The position numbers and the translations under genes were made by a program. DNA of 64,000 nucleotides from Cladobotryum mycophilum (taxonomy: Eukaryota; Ascomycota; Sordariomycetes; Hypocreales; Hypocreaceae). The stretch covers positions 2,875,421 to 2,939,420 of the forward strand of contig JAVFKD010000015.1 in the NCBI GenBank assembly GCA_036429605.1, written 5' to 3'. A model generated the notes under the pieces. That model saw nothing but the letters and a program-made list of their open reading frames with translations, did not search any database and had not been told where the DNA came from. Below are positions 11,319-21,867 of this stretch, in pieces (the stretch's first letter is position 1; the number at the start of each line of letters is the position of its first letter).

Positions 11319-13110
11319 TTACTCTCTCCGCGCAAACCTCGACAACGCCGGCCCAAGGCTTTCCTCCGCCTGTTCGAGCTTCTTGTTCTTCTTCTTTTGC
11401 TGCTCGTTCCACAGCTCGTCCACCTTTAGCCTCTTCTCGTCGATGATGTTCTTCTTGCGCTGCTTCCTCAGGTACTTCTTCAGCGCGCCGTTCTTCCCCC
11501 TCGCCCTATTGCGGATCTCCTCGGCAATGTCCACGGGCTTGGCGTCCAGGTCCTTCTCCGCCTTTCGCTGGGCGTCGGATCGCAGGTCCAGGTTGCCGAT
11601 GAAGTTGGGGTCTAGGGCGATCATGTCGGGCTTGAGCTTGTTGAGCAGGCCCTTGACTTCGGATTCCTGTCGCTGCTTGGCGGTCTCGAATGGGTTGGCC
11701 TCGAAGGCGTCGAAGTTGGCTTCTCCGGCTCCGGGGACGATGATGGATGAGAAACCGGCGTCGTGTCCTATGCCGAGGACATCTTCAAAGGGGCACCATT
11801 GTACACGCTCCACGGCGCGACCTTCGCCTCCCCAAGCCATGTAAGGGCTCTTAACCTTTTCCTGATCTGCCTTGTTCTTATCAAAGAGTCCCTTCCAGAT
11901 GGTTGTGGAAGTGCCCCATCCAACAGCTGTGAGGCCGCTGTCTGAGATGGCCACTGAAGAGGCAGGTCGGTGGGTATGATAGCTGTGTACCTCCTTGAAC
12001 ATTCGAATATCCCAAATCGCCATTTTCTGGTCTTGTCCGGTGGACACCATGTATCGGCCTTCTCGATCAATGTCCAGGGACCGCACAGGGCCACGATGTG
12101 CCAGCAGCTTAACGAGAGGCTCTGCTGAGTTTGGTGACCACAGTGTGACTGTGCCGTTCTGATGTCCGACGTGTACGACGGCGTTGTAGTTATTATATGA
12201 CATTGACACGGGCTGACCTAGCCTTGATGGCATCTCGGCAACGATTTCACCGGTCGATGTATCCTGATATTTTAAAACACCACCTGTGTTCTTGAAAGAG
12301 TTAGCATGCGGAGTTTAATCATTGTTTCATAATACTTACCATGGTTGCTAGGAGGAAATGATATGGGAGGAAGCTCATATGTGTCACTTCCGAATGTTTC
12401 CTCAAGCAATGTAGCTCGACTCCATTGTGATCGTAGATGTAGACGTATTTTTTCTGTGCCACGGCAAAATATTGGTTGTTATGCAGCCATTTGACATCGC
12501 GAACCGTTTCTCCCAGCTGAAGCTCGCAGCCCAGCTTGCCTTCTCTCCAATCCATTGTTGCGACATGACCCTTCCGGCCCGCCAGAAGAAGCTCCCTTCC
12601 ATTCCTTGTAAAGTCGCAAATGTATGGCCCCAGGGCATCCAGCTTGAGTTCGAAGCGCTTCTTCGCAGTCTCGACCGCTACGCTCGCCGTGATTTCATCC
12701 TGCCGGACCTTGTACGTTCGTTCTAGCTCTCCCTCGGCTTCGAGGAAACCCGCAGTATTTTCCAGCAGAATCTCGGCATCCTTGGCTTTGAGTGCGGCAT
12801 CCTGGTACTTGTTTTCCAGGCGCTTCAGATTGGTTCGTAGTTTTCTGTCCTTGATCTGCTTGGTGTCGATTCTCTTTCCTCGGCCGTAGACTTTGTTGGC
12901 CTCCCTCATGCGACGAATCTTTTCTCTCTCCTTTCGGGGGACGAGGTCCATTCGTGTCTTTTGCACCACAACTGCGCCATTGTCGCGTAGTTTTGTTACC
13001 GACTTATCAATTGTGTTGACCTCCATTTTTCTTTTTGGCTGTGCTGAGGAAATCGTCGGAAGAAAATCCTCTCTTGAAGCTTTGCGCGACGGGTAAAGCT
13101 CATTCTTCAT
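11319..13110 (-). CDS. UTP7: U3 snoRNP / SSU-processome WD-repeat protein Utp7
   Basis: Nucleolar scaffold of the small-subunit processome, needed for 18S pre-rRNA processing. Two exons (13110-12340 and 12290-11319) around a 49-nt GT-AG intron give 580 aa, near the yeast size. The N-terminus is basic and coiled (about residues 30-130), followed by a WD40 propeller (YICDFTRNGRELLLAGRKGH, VRSLDIDREGRYMVSTGQDQ, MAIWDIR) and the C-terminal BING4/Utp7 domain (GIGHDAGFSSIIVPGAGEAN, FDAFEANPFETAKQRQE), then a very basic tail. The 13110 ATG is the first real ATG; an upstream extension would need a non-ATG start. It diverges from TSR1 across 298 bp. Confidence 0.95.
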
Positions 13111-13408
13111 ACTGCAGACAAAATTTCCACCGCCCAAAAGATTGTTTTCTTATCGAAGCATTATTATTGGCGGGACTCGGATCCACCCGCTGGTATCGAT
13201 AAGGTGCCACAAAGAAAAATTTCTTGATAACCACAACCCCACCATCATTATCTCGATTAATCGCATCGCATCGCTTAGACGGCTCTGTGAGTAGGCGAAT
13301 AGGGCATTTCAATCGGAAATTCGAAGCAGAAATAAAGACGTCTGCTCATTTCGAAAGCGCAAACTGGCTTCGCTACCTTTTCGATTCAAAGCAGGAGGCG
13401 ACGGTAAA
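13111..13408. promoter_or_regulatory. 298-bp divergent promoter between UTP7 and TSR1
   Basis: Only 298 bp separate the two start codons. Both products act in small ribosomal-subunit biogenesis, so the region probably holds shared control elements. It contains CATCGCATCGC and TTATCGATAAGG-like stretches, but no motif was assigned. Confidence 0.55.
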
Positions 13409-15897
13409 ATGTCCGCCGCTGTGGCTCATTCTCATCGGCCCACGACCAAAGTGACCAACAAGCCCTTCAAATCCAAGGCCGCTTCCAAGCATGAGTTGAG
13501 GGACCGCGCAAAAGGTACGGATGCGAAAATTGTTGTCGCTGCAATTTTTTAGAAATAAAAAACTGACAATATTTCTCAAGGACGAGTTCCAAACGAAAAA
13601 GGGACAAGGAAAACAATACACCAACAAGTCATGTCCAAATTCGATCGACGAAACCAGGCCAAACAAACCCGCCTCACCAAGCACAAGGAACATTTGAGTC
13701 AGACATCCGTATTTGCTGGAAAAGATGGTGCCCCAAGGGTTGTCGCCTTGGTGCCATTGTGCGTTGATGGCGATGCGAAGGCCGCAGCTCAGCAATTGAA
13801 TGGTAGTCTCGATATCGAAGCAGAAATCCAGGACGGCAATTTCCAAGTCTCTGTCGACCGATTCAAGCAAAAGTTACAATACGTCCCTCTTCAGCGAGAC
13901 CTCACCGCATGCCTAGATGCCGCCAGGGTTGCCGACTTTGTGGTTGTGATTCTCTCGGCCAGCGTGGAGGTTGATGCGCTTGGCGAATTGATCCTTCGAA
14001 GTATCGAGAGCCAAGGTCTATCCACCCTCTTCACTCTTGTGCAGGGCCTCGACAAGATTGAACCCGCAAAGCAGAGACCCGGAGTCATGAGCTCACTCAA
14101 GTCCTTCATCACCCATTTCCACCCCGAGCAAGAAAAGCTCTATAGCATCGATAACAGACAGGATTGTGCCAATTTGATGCGATCGCTCTGCAACACAACC
14201 CCCAAGGGTATCAAGTGGAGGGAAGACAGGAGTTGGCTGTTGGCCGAAGATATCAAATTTGGGTCCTCTGATTCAGAGTCGACAGTAATTACAGGTGTAG
14301 TCCGAGGCAGAGGCCTCAAGGCGGATCGGTTGGTACAAATCGGTGACTGGGGTGCCTATCAAATTGAGAAAATCGTTGCGGCGCCTCTACCAACGCACAT
14401 CAAGAAGAGGGGGAAGACACCGTTGAGGAGACAGAAGAGAGGTTATTGGAGGAGCCATCAGATGACCGAGATGATTTGAATGAGCTCGCCCCTGAAGATG
14501 TCTTGATGGACGCCGATGACGATGCTATGGCAGAGGAGCCTTCCGAAAAGAGGGGTGTCTTGCTCGATGAGCACCATTATTTCTCAGATGGGAATGAGGA
14601 GGAGAAGAAGAAAGCAGCTACAAGGAAGTTACCAAAGGGTACATCAAAATACCAATCGGCTTGGTATTTGGAAGATGTATCCGACTCTGGTTCCGATATG
14701 GAGGATTTTGAGATGGATGACGGAAACGCGGAAGAAGAGGCCCGCCCTGAAGATGGTATGGAGGGCTTTGCTCAGCCAGAACCAACAGAGATTGGCCAGT
14801 CAGAGTACCCACAGTCCGAAATGATGGAACCAGATGAGGAGGAAAACGCAGCACAGCTTGCGCTGTATAGAGCGAACAAGCGAGACGAGGCCGAGGATGA
14901 CAGGGAGTTCCCAGATGAGATTGAGTTGCTTCCAAATGTGTCTGCAACAGAGAGATTAGCACGATACCGAGGTCTGAAGAGTCTACGAACCAGCCCTTGG
15001 CAAGAAGATGAGGATCGGGCCCATGAGCCAGAGGAATGGAGACGTTTGCTTCGAATCCCAGATTACGCATCTTCTCGATCAAGGGCTACCCGTGAGGCTT
15101 TGGTCGGCGGAGTTGAGCCTGGAACCAGAGTCCACGTCTACATCAAGGGCATCTCTACTACCTTGGCACAGTCTTACAGCCCAAGCTCGCCAGTTACACT
15201 CTTCTCTCTGTTGAGACATGAGAACAAAAAGACGGCTGTCAACTATCTGATCAACCTCAGCTCCGACTATGACAGGGCTATCAAGTCCAAGGAGGAGCTG
15301 ATTGTTCAGTGCGGCTCTCGACGAATGGTTGTAAATCCTCTATATTCACAGTCTGGATCAACACCGAACGATGTACACAAGTACTGCCGATATCTGCACC
15401 CTGGCCAGTCAGCCATTGCGACATTCATGGGTCCCATAACTTGGGGTTCGGTCCCTGTCCTGTTCTTCAAGAGGACAGCTTCTGAGGAAGGCGAAAATGG
15501 GTCAGGCGTTGGCTTGACGCTTGTCGCTACAGGCACTGCTCTCCCACCCTCCACCTCAAGGGTTGTCGCCAAGAGAGTTATCCTGACTGGACACCCTTAC
15601 CATATCCACAAGAAGATTGTGACAGTGCGATACATGTTCTTCAGCCGCGAGGATGTGGAGTGGTTCAAGGCGATGCCGCTCTGGACCAAGCGAGGAAGGA
15701 GTGGTTTTATCAAGGAGCCCCTTGGTACACACGGTTACTTTAAGGCGACGTTTGACGGCCGCATCAACCCTCAAGACGCCATTGGTGTTAGTCTTTACAA
15801 AAGGGTGTGGCCGCGGAATGCGGTTCCAGTCCAGGGCCCCTTATTAGAAGCTGTTCAGAGTGTGCAGCAGGACGATGGCGATACCATGATGGAATGA
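13409..15897 (+). CDS. TSR1: Ribosome maturation factor Tsr1, one apparent frame break
   Basis: GTPase-like (Bms1/Tsr1 family) factor for late 40S maturation. Exons 13409-13514 and 13581-15897, with a GT-AG intron. The start is MSAAVAHSHRPTTKVTNKPF. The N-terminal half includes DAARVADFVVVILSASVEVD and an AARP2CN-like part; the C-terminal half includes KSLRTSPWQEDEDRA, EEWRRLLRIPDYASSRSRAT, VTLFSLLRHENKKTAVNYLI and FFSREDVEWFKAMPLWTKRG, which is typical of Tsr1. An acidic linker lies in between. The frame changes at a G5 run at 14409-14413. One added G joins the two halves, making 807 aa, the normal length. Tsr1 is essential in yeast, so a real frameshift is unlikely; base-calling error is preferred. 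Confidence 0.93.
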
Positions 15898-16177
15898 TTA
15901 TGCATTTTAGATTTATGACAATTGACGATAAAGTTTCCTGTTTTCTCTGGTTGGCAAATAACATTTTCTATCTTCTGTGCATTATAAAATGAACTTTGTG
16001 GAGGGCTACATCACAGATCAACTACTTTCTAACTAACAAGATGTGCGTGCAGTTCCACTCTATTCTGAACCTTGGTCTTGGAACTCGGCTTTCAAATGGT
16101 AAATTCAATTCAGAAATTGACTAATGCGCAACTATCAATGTGCTCAAGTTGAGCAGCTAATCAGCGGCATCTCTACA

Positions 16178-17362
16178 CTAATAACCGGCATCCTTGACGA
16201 TCCTGTCCAACAGCTTGTGAAGCTTCAAGGCCTCTTCAAAATCAGGAAGGCCCTCCTTCTTCAGCGCATACGCCTCAAAAAGTCTCGCCGTGTTCAGGCC
16301 CGGGGCCTTTACAGACGTGACGTGCTCCGGCTCGTCTGCCTGCCAGTCGACCTCCTGCACCTCCCCAGTCTTGCCGACAGCCAGTCGCAGGTGTCTCGGG
16401 TCTGAGCCCATTTGGAGCATGTTTCCATCGATGGTCAGTTCGAGCTCGCCCTCAGTGCCGGATATGACCCAGCGCAGGCCGAGGCCATTGACTGGCTTGG
16501 GCGTCTTGCGCATCGTGAGACTAGCGACGGCGCCGCTTTCGAGGGTTCCGTTGACGGCGAGGTGGTCAGGTGCGGTTCTGCGCCGCTCGGGGTTGACGAC
16601 CTCACCGGTCTTGGTGTCGATGGTCTTGACAACAGGATGTTGTATAGCAAAGGTCGATTTGAGGGTAGCGAAATCACCCAACGTGTAGATGAAGCCGTCC
16701 AGGACTAAATGTGTGTTAGTCTGATAATATCATACTCTCCTCTATTAGGGGGGATGCTTACAATGACCAAACCAAATGGACAAGTCATTACCACCACTAG
16801 CAAGGTCAAGATAAAACTCCACGTCGGAGAACCAAGTATCCAACGGAAGCATGTAGGAGCACAGGTCTGCTTGCGTGCTCGTAACTCGGCCGATTGCTCC
16901 GCTGTCAATCAGCTGCTTGGCCTTGATGATGATTGGATCCACACGAAACTGGGTGCCAACCGCCGTCTGAAGCCCGGCTTCCTTTGCAAGACGGTGCATC
17001 TCCTCGGCCTGCGAGGTGTTGGCCCCAAGAGGCCACTCGACAAAGACCTGCTTCTTGGCGAACAGAGCGGGCTTGGTGGCGAGGAAGTGGCCCCCCACCA
17101 TGATGGACACAGAGATGAGGTCAATGTCGGGGTCGTTGGCGAGGTCCTCTGCGCTGCCGTAGGCCTTGACCGTGGCAGGGAGCTTGTGGAACTCTATGGA
17201 CCGGCGGGCAGACTCGACGGACGAGTTGCAGACGGCGACGAGCTCATAGTGAGGCGAGGCGAGGTAAGTGGCCAAGTGGGCGGTGATGCCCCAAGAGTGC
17301 GCTCCAATAGGGTTGGCAGTTCCGGCGCTGAGTCCGATGAGACCGACACGAATGGGAGCCAT
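16178..17362 (-). CDS. Gfo/Idh/MocA-family protein, Gal80-like
   Basis: Two exons (17362-16762 and 16704-16178; intron 16705-16761) give 375 aa. An N-terminal Rossmann fold begins MAPIRVGLIGLSAGTANPIG, and a C-terminal Gfo/Idh/MocA domain includes APDHLAVNGTLESGAVA. The usual EKP motif, whose Lys takes part in catalysis, reads EWP at residues 109-111 within FVEWPLGANTSQAEEM. As known for yeast Gal80, this family branch can be a NAD(P)-binding regulator instead of an enzyme. Whether this protein is catalytic is not known. The gene diverges from a Zn2Cys6 regulator across 560 bp, which recalls the Gal80/Gal4 partnership, but that link is inference. Confidence 0.85.
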
Positions 17363-17922
17363 TGTTTTTTGTTGTTGTTATTGTTGTTTGCTTGTTTTAA
17401 GGGTTTGTTTTTGTCTGTGAGATGAGTAGCCAGGAAGAGGTTGCCAAGCAGCTCCTCATCGCTGTTTATATACCTATTCAAGTCTACTCCTCAGAGAGGG
17501 TTATAACCTCACCTCCTAGCATTGCTATCCATGTCAGGAACCATGGTTCATGAAGTTGATTGATAAGCTTCCGTTTGAAGAACCGTCAACCCTGTTTCAT
17601 GATGCCGTCAATCAGTATACATGATCGTCTTAGACGCTCTATAATAAAATAGCTTCCGCTAAGCTTCCGCCAATGTCATGGCCCAGAGCTCCGGAAGACC
17701 CCCACTCCAACTCCGGTCAACCAAATTCCGCTCGCCCCGCTGGAACTCCGTCAAATCCCGCCTTAGTCGGATGATGCGTCGTTAGGAAGTCATCCTATTA
17801 CATGGGGGGGGGGGGCGCGCGACGCATAAGCAGACTAATTTACCTGCGAGACTCATGTACATCTTTTGTAACATTCATCTATTAAGATTCAAACGATAGG
17901 GAAAAAAAGGAGAAGAAAAAAG
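17363..17922. promoter_or_regulatory. 560-bp divergent promoter with a long G run
   Basis: Lies between the Gal80-like gene and the Zn2Cys6 regulator. It contains TGTTGTTGTTATTGTTGTT just upstream of the Gal80-like ATG and a run of at least twelve G at about 17804-17815 that runs straight into GCGCGCGACGC. No operator was assigned. Confidence 0.5.
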
Positions 17923-19740
17923 ATGCCGATTCCACGTCAAAAGTCGTGTGCGCAATGCCGGAAAGCCAAAACAAAGTGCAGCTTGACGGTTCCGCAGTGC
18001 TCTCGATGCATAGAGAAGAACATTGGCTGCAACTATGCGGGCTATTCCGTAAGAGCGGCTCCATACGCGGCATCATCGCCATCCACGCGACGGGATGCAT
18101 CTACGGAACTCCGGGCCTTGGAAAGGGAGCAAGGCCGGGTCCCCTCCGGCTCCGGATTCGACCCAGACATCGTCTTCACGGGAGACATGGACGTATCGTC
18201 CGGGTGGAATCTCAGCGACGCAAATATTACTGTTGGAGAGCCAATTTTAACGCCAAATGCCCCTAATCCCCAGCTCACGTCTTACCAGGGGCTGTTTAGC
18301 CCCATGGATACCTGGCCTATTAACCTTACTAACCAGGAGGCTGAGGAGGTGCGGCAGCCTGTCAATTATAGAAGAAGTGTCGCCGAAGTTTCAAGCTTGT
18401 CAGGAAATAAGCCCTCGTCGGGCCTCGCCAAGCGCCAGGCACTCTCAGCCCATACCATACTAGCTACAAAAACCATGCTGGGACAAATTGCTGCGTACCC
18501 AGGCATGATAACCAGCGGTCATGTACTGCCCCCTTTATCCATAGCCAATGTGCCTTGGATGATAACAAGTCTTATGATTGTCTGGCCAAGGGCGCACATC
18601 AATGCCTACCCCGGACCCTGAGTATCTGCGCCTCCTTGGTCAATATGCATCAGACCAAGACTGAGGCAAGCAGCGATTTTGTATGGGACACTATATACGC
18701 CGAAGTAGGCAGACTTGCAAAAGAGGTAAGTAAAAGACATCAAGTCCAGGGTATCCGGCGGACATACTAACAAACCCTACAGTACCACAATCTTGGGATA
18801 ACACAGCTTCTTGAGGCGGTACAAGCTCTCTCGATATACACACTCCTTCAGGCATTCGATCAAGACTCAATAGAGAAAAACGACATCAAAAGTCTGTTAG
18901 GGGACGTCTGGGTATGTGAAAGCAGACCTCTGGCGTGCCATATATTCACAAGTTATGGTGACTAACACGACAGAATGCGTAGAATATTGCACGGAAGCTT
19001 CATTTGGCGTACGATTGCAGAGCAGTAGACACTGTAGAAAATCCGTTTAGTCGTACAGAGTGGGTGCTTTATGAAAGCATAAGAAGGTATGCATACTCAC
19101 TCCGCCAAATATCTTACCAAATAGGAGAAAAGTTGCACAACCGCCAGCGATCTAGTCGAGGACTGGCCGTCTATGCTTGCTAGACTGCTTTCAATTCCTC
19201 ACATTGCCCATTATTTCCCTTGTTTACACACGATTCCTCTCATTTATGGCAATTATCTTGATCACACTCGGAATATTGTGATATTTCTTCTATCTCTTCC
19301 TTCCATCACACATCGCCGATGCTTTCCATTTTCTACCCGCCATCCCATTGTTTCATCAATCGCCCACTAACATTTTACATGGCAGATCAATGACCCTCCT
19401 CAGCATATTAGAGGTATTCGTCGAAGTAGTCAGCGGCACATGCGACAGATGGTGTGATTCGACCTTTGACTCTGTGCCCCTACCGTGCATCCGCGATCTG
19501 TGGGAAGTGAAATCGACATATGAGTGGACAAGACGCTACGATGCGCACGTTCGCAGTCGAAATTTGAACAGAACCTTGAGGTTGAAGGACTTTAGATACT
19601 CGCAAACACTTTCACCGGAGCAGATGATGAGCGATACTGGGGACGTTGGTGGGGTTGTGAAGGATGTGATGAGGTGGTGTGAGGGTGTGGATCAGTACGG
19701 AACGCTGGTATGGTTGGCTGCATCGTTGGTCAAAGTATGA
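17923..19740 (+). CDS. Zn2Cys6 transcription factor, one apparent frame break
   Basis: DNA-binding regulator. Four exons are inferred: 17923-18725, 18783-18911, 18983-19086 and 19386-19740, giving about 463 aa. The binuclear zinc cluster is at residues 9-36 (CAQCRKAKTKCS, then CSRCIEKNIGC). The C-terminal parts (LSICASLVNMHQTKTEASSD, FSRTEWVLYESIRR, VPLPCIRDLWEVKSTYEW) resemble many short fungal cluster-type regulators. The frame changes at a C5 run at 18529-18533; one added C turns VLPPLSIA into VLPPFIHSQCALD and continues to the first intron. The third intron (about 299 nt) is long for this genome and its borders are the least certain. Targets are unknown; the divergent Gal80-like neighbour is a candidate partner. 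Confidence 0.82.
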
Positions 19741-21238
19741 CTCGAGATAATATTTGGCTGCAAGTTGTCTACAAGAATAGACTATCGGTTGGTGGGTCAG
19801 TTCCCCGATGCTGCGTGTCTAGATTACATGAAAACCACACCGCATCATTAAGCTATGCCCTAGCTATTTGGTCTGAATAAAAAGGGGTTGTCCATCTCCC
19901 GTCTCCCATCAAAAGGAAGAGTTTTAATAGATTCAAGCTGCGGTCATATCTCGGTGACTTTAAGCCCATGGTTCATCGAAAAGGGGGATTGCAAGGCATA
20001 TCTAGCTATGGGCTTCCAATTTTCTAATTAGAGAATCATATTAGCCCCAAATTATCAAGGCCGCACCTAAAACAATGAAGTTTTTACCCAGAGAATCCAG
20101 TTTCTCAATATCTTCACGGAAATTGTTGCGGTAGAGCCAAATAGCGTAGGGAACAGCATCCTTGGCGGTGTTCACCTCACGTGTGCTCCCATCCTTATCC
20201 CGGTAAGTGAAGGCAATCATTTTAGTCGGCTCTGGTCCGTCTATTAGATGGAGACCATGATGGGATCTGTAACCCCGTCAAGAAACTACCAATTTTCGTA
20301 AACTAACCCTTATGTTAGTGATTTTCTCGGCTCCCTATGACGCTCTGTCTGGCTTCTTACCTTGATATTGTGTAATGAGAGCGCGAATTTAATGTGCGAA
20401 CATATTGTTGTTAAGACGGCAATAGTAGACGGCCTCTTTTCAGCGAAAAAGACCAGCCTTAAGTAAGGAAAATAGTCGCAACCCAGAATATTCTTGGTCA
20501 GAAATGAGAAAGGATGAGTGAGGGCGATTGCCTAGTTATTTTCTTTTTGTCAACCGCAAGCAAACATGATGGCATTTGAAGCACGGTTGACTGCTTCACA
20601 AGAGGAAACATAAGAGATCAATCACACGACGTCCCACCAGGAGAAGACAAAGAGCGATGACAAAGAGACTCGAGACACAACCAACAAGCCTAAGGATAAC
20701 ACCGGTTTCGGTATTGTATCGTTGTTAAGTTGCATATAGCGCCCTTATTGCCACCAACGTACAGTCAATGTTTGCCAGATATCTCAACACACCACCGAAT
20801 CTTAATAGCTGATTGGCTTGCCACCCACACCCTGAAAGCATGGATGCTGCCTGCAACGAACCAACACACGGTAAATAGGCTTACAAGTACATAATCAACC
20901 ACTCTCATAAGACTCCGTCTCAGACACCCATGGCCACCTACGCATATAGGCAAGGCATGCTCACGAGATTAGGGGGCGCCGAAGATTCTAAACAAAAGTA
21001 AGCCCTAAGCATCCAACAATAGATCAGCTCCTTACATCCAGCGTGCTAGAGTGAGGAGCTGATAGGTCGTGGATAACGAGCAACGCATGGAAGGTTCTAG
21101 TTGCCATGCCAAGTTTGCTCTCCCCCAAGAACTTGAGTTGACCCTTGGAAGCCGAAGCAAGCTCCCCTCAAGGCTCAACCAACTACCTACGCCTCAACGC
21201 TGGCTCCGTCATATACCAATTCTGCTCAACATCATAGC
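19741..21238. other. Long AT-rich spacer before the 5S copies
   Basis: About 1.5 kb with only short, unlikely open frames. No coding, tRNA or transposon signature was recognised. Mostly AT-rich non-coding sequence. Confidence 0.5.
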
Positions 21239-21356
21239 ACATACGACCATAGGTAGTGGAAAATTCGGGGTCCCGTCCGCTCCCCCATAGACAAGCCCCT
21301 AACCGGCAGATTAGTAGTTGGGTGGGTGACCACCAGCGAACACCGGCTGTTGTATG
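21239..21356 (+). rRNA. 5S rRNA, copy 1
   Basis: Begins ACATACGACCATA and ends GCTGTTGTATGT followed by a T run (a Pol III stop). It holds the conserved core TAGTAGTTGGGTGGGTGACC and ACCAGCGAA. The two ends pair as helix I. The helix II/III arm (GGTAGTGG with CCCCTAACC) differs from copy 2 but still largely pairs. This may be a variant isotype or an early pseudogene. Confidence 0.88.
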
Positions 21357-21428
21357 TTTTTTTGCGTATTTCTTTTTTGCGTTATAGTCATTGCGTGTAA
21401 TATGATCCTAATAAGATCACGAACGAAT

Positions 21429-21546
21429 ACATACGACCATATCCACTGGACAATACGGGATCCCGTCCGCTCTCCCATAGTCAAGCCAGTGAGAGGCAGA
21501 TTAGTAGTTGAGTGGGTGACCATCAGCGAACACCGGCTGTTGTATG
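21429..21546 (+). rRNA. 5S rRNA, copy 2
   Basis: Same start (ACATACGACCATA), the internal promoter core and a T-rich 3' end, on the same strand 190 nt downstream of copy 1. The middle arm (TCCACTGG / CCAGTGAGAGG) is closer to the common fungal form. Two changes sit in the core: TTGAGTGGG for TTGGGTGGG and ACCATCAGC for ACCACCAGC. Functional status cannot be decided by eye. Confidence 0.88.
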
Positions 21547-21867
21547 TTTTTTAGTTTATCTTTTTTTTGGTGTTTTTACCATGAGTTATCTGTATTATCA
21601 CCTAGACGAAGTCATCACGCACACACAGCTGCAAGAAGTAAAGAACTCGAGGCCCCGTCAAGACACATCTCACCATTTTATAGTTGTCTTCTCTCGTGCT
21701 TACACAGGAGGCTGGTTACCAAGTTCAGTGCGTATTATTTTAAGTAAACTAACAACGACTAGTGAGACAGTTCATTTTCCCTGTGTTCTTTTCTGAAATC
21801 TCATTTCCACCCAAGTTCGTGCTCAGAATACCTCTACGGAAGCGTAGATGTATCAGAGTCGGCCAGG

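Noticed and set aside
12291..12339. Possible real exon in the UTP7 gap
   Set aside because: Clean GT-AG ends and restored WD-repeat reading show a 49-nt intron.
19173..19370. 65-codon frame inside the third intron of the Zn2Cys6 gene
   Set aside because: Low-complexity, hydrophobic and AT-rich; splicing from 19087 to 19385 gives a better regulator C-terminus.
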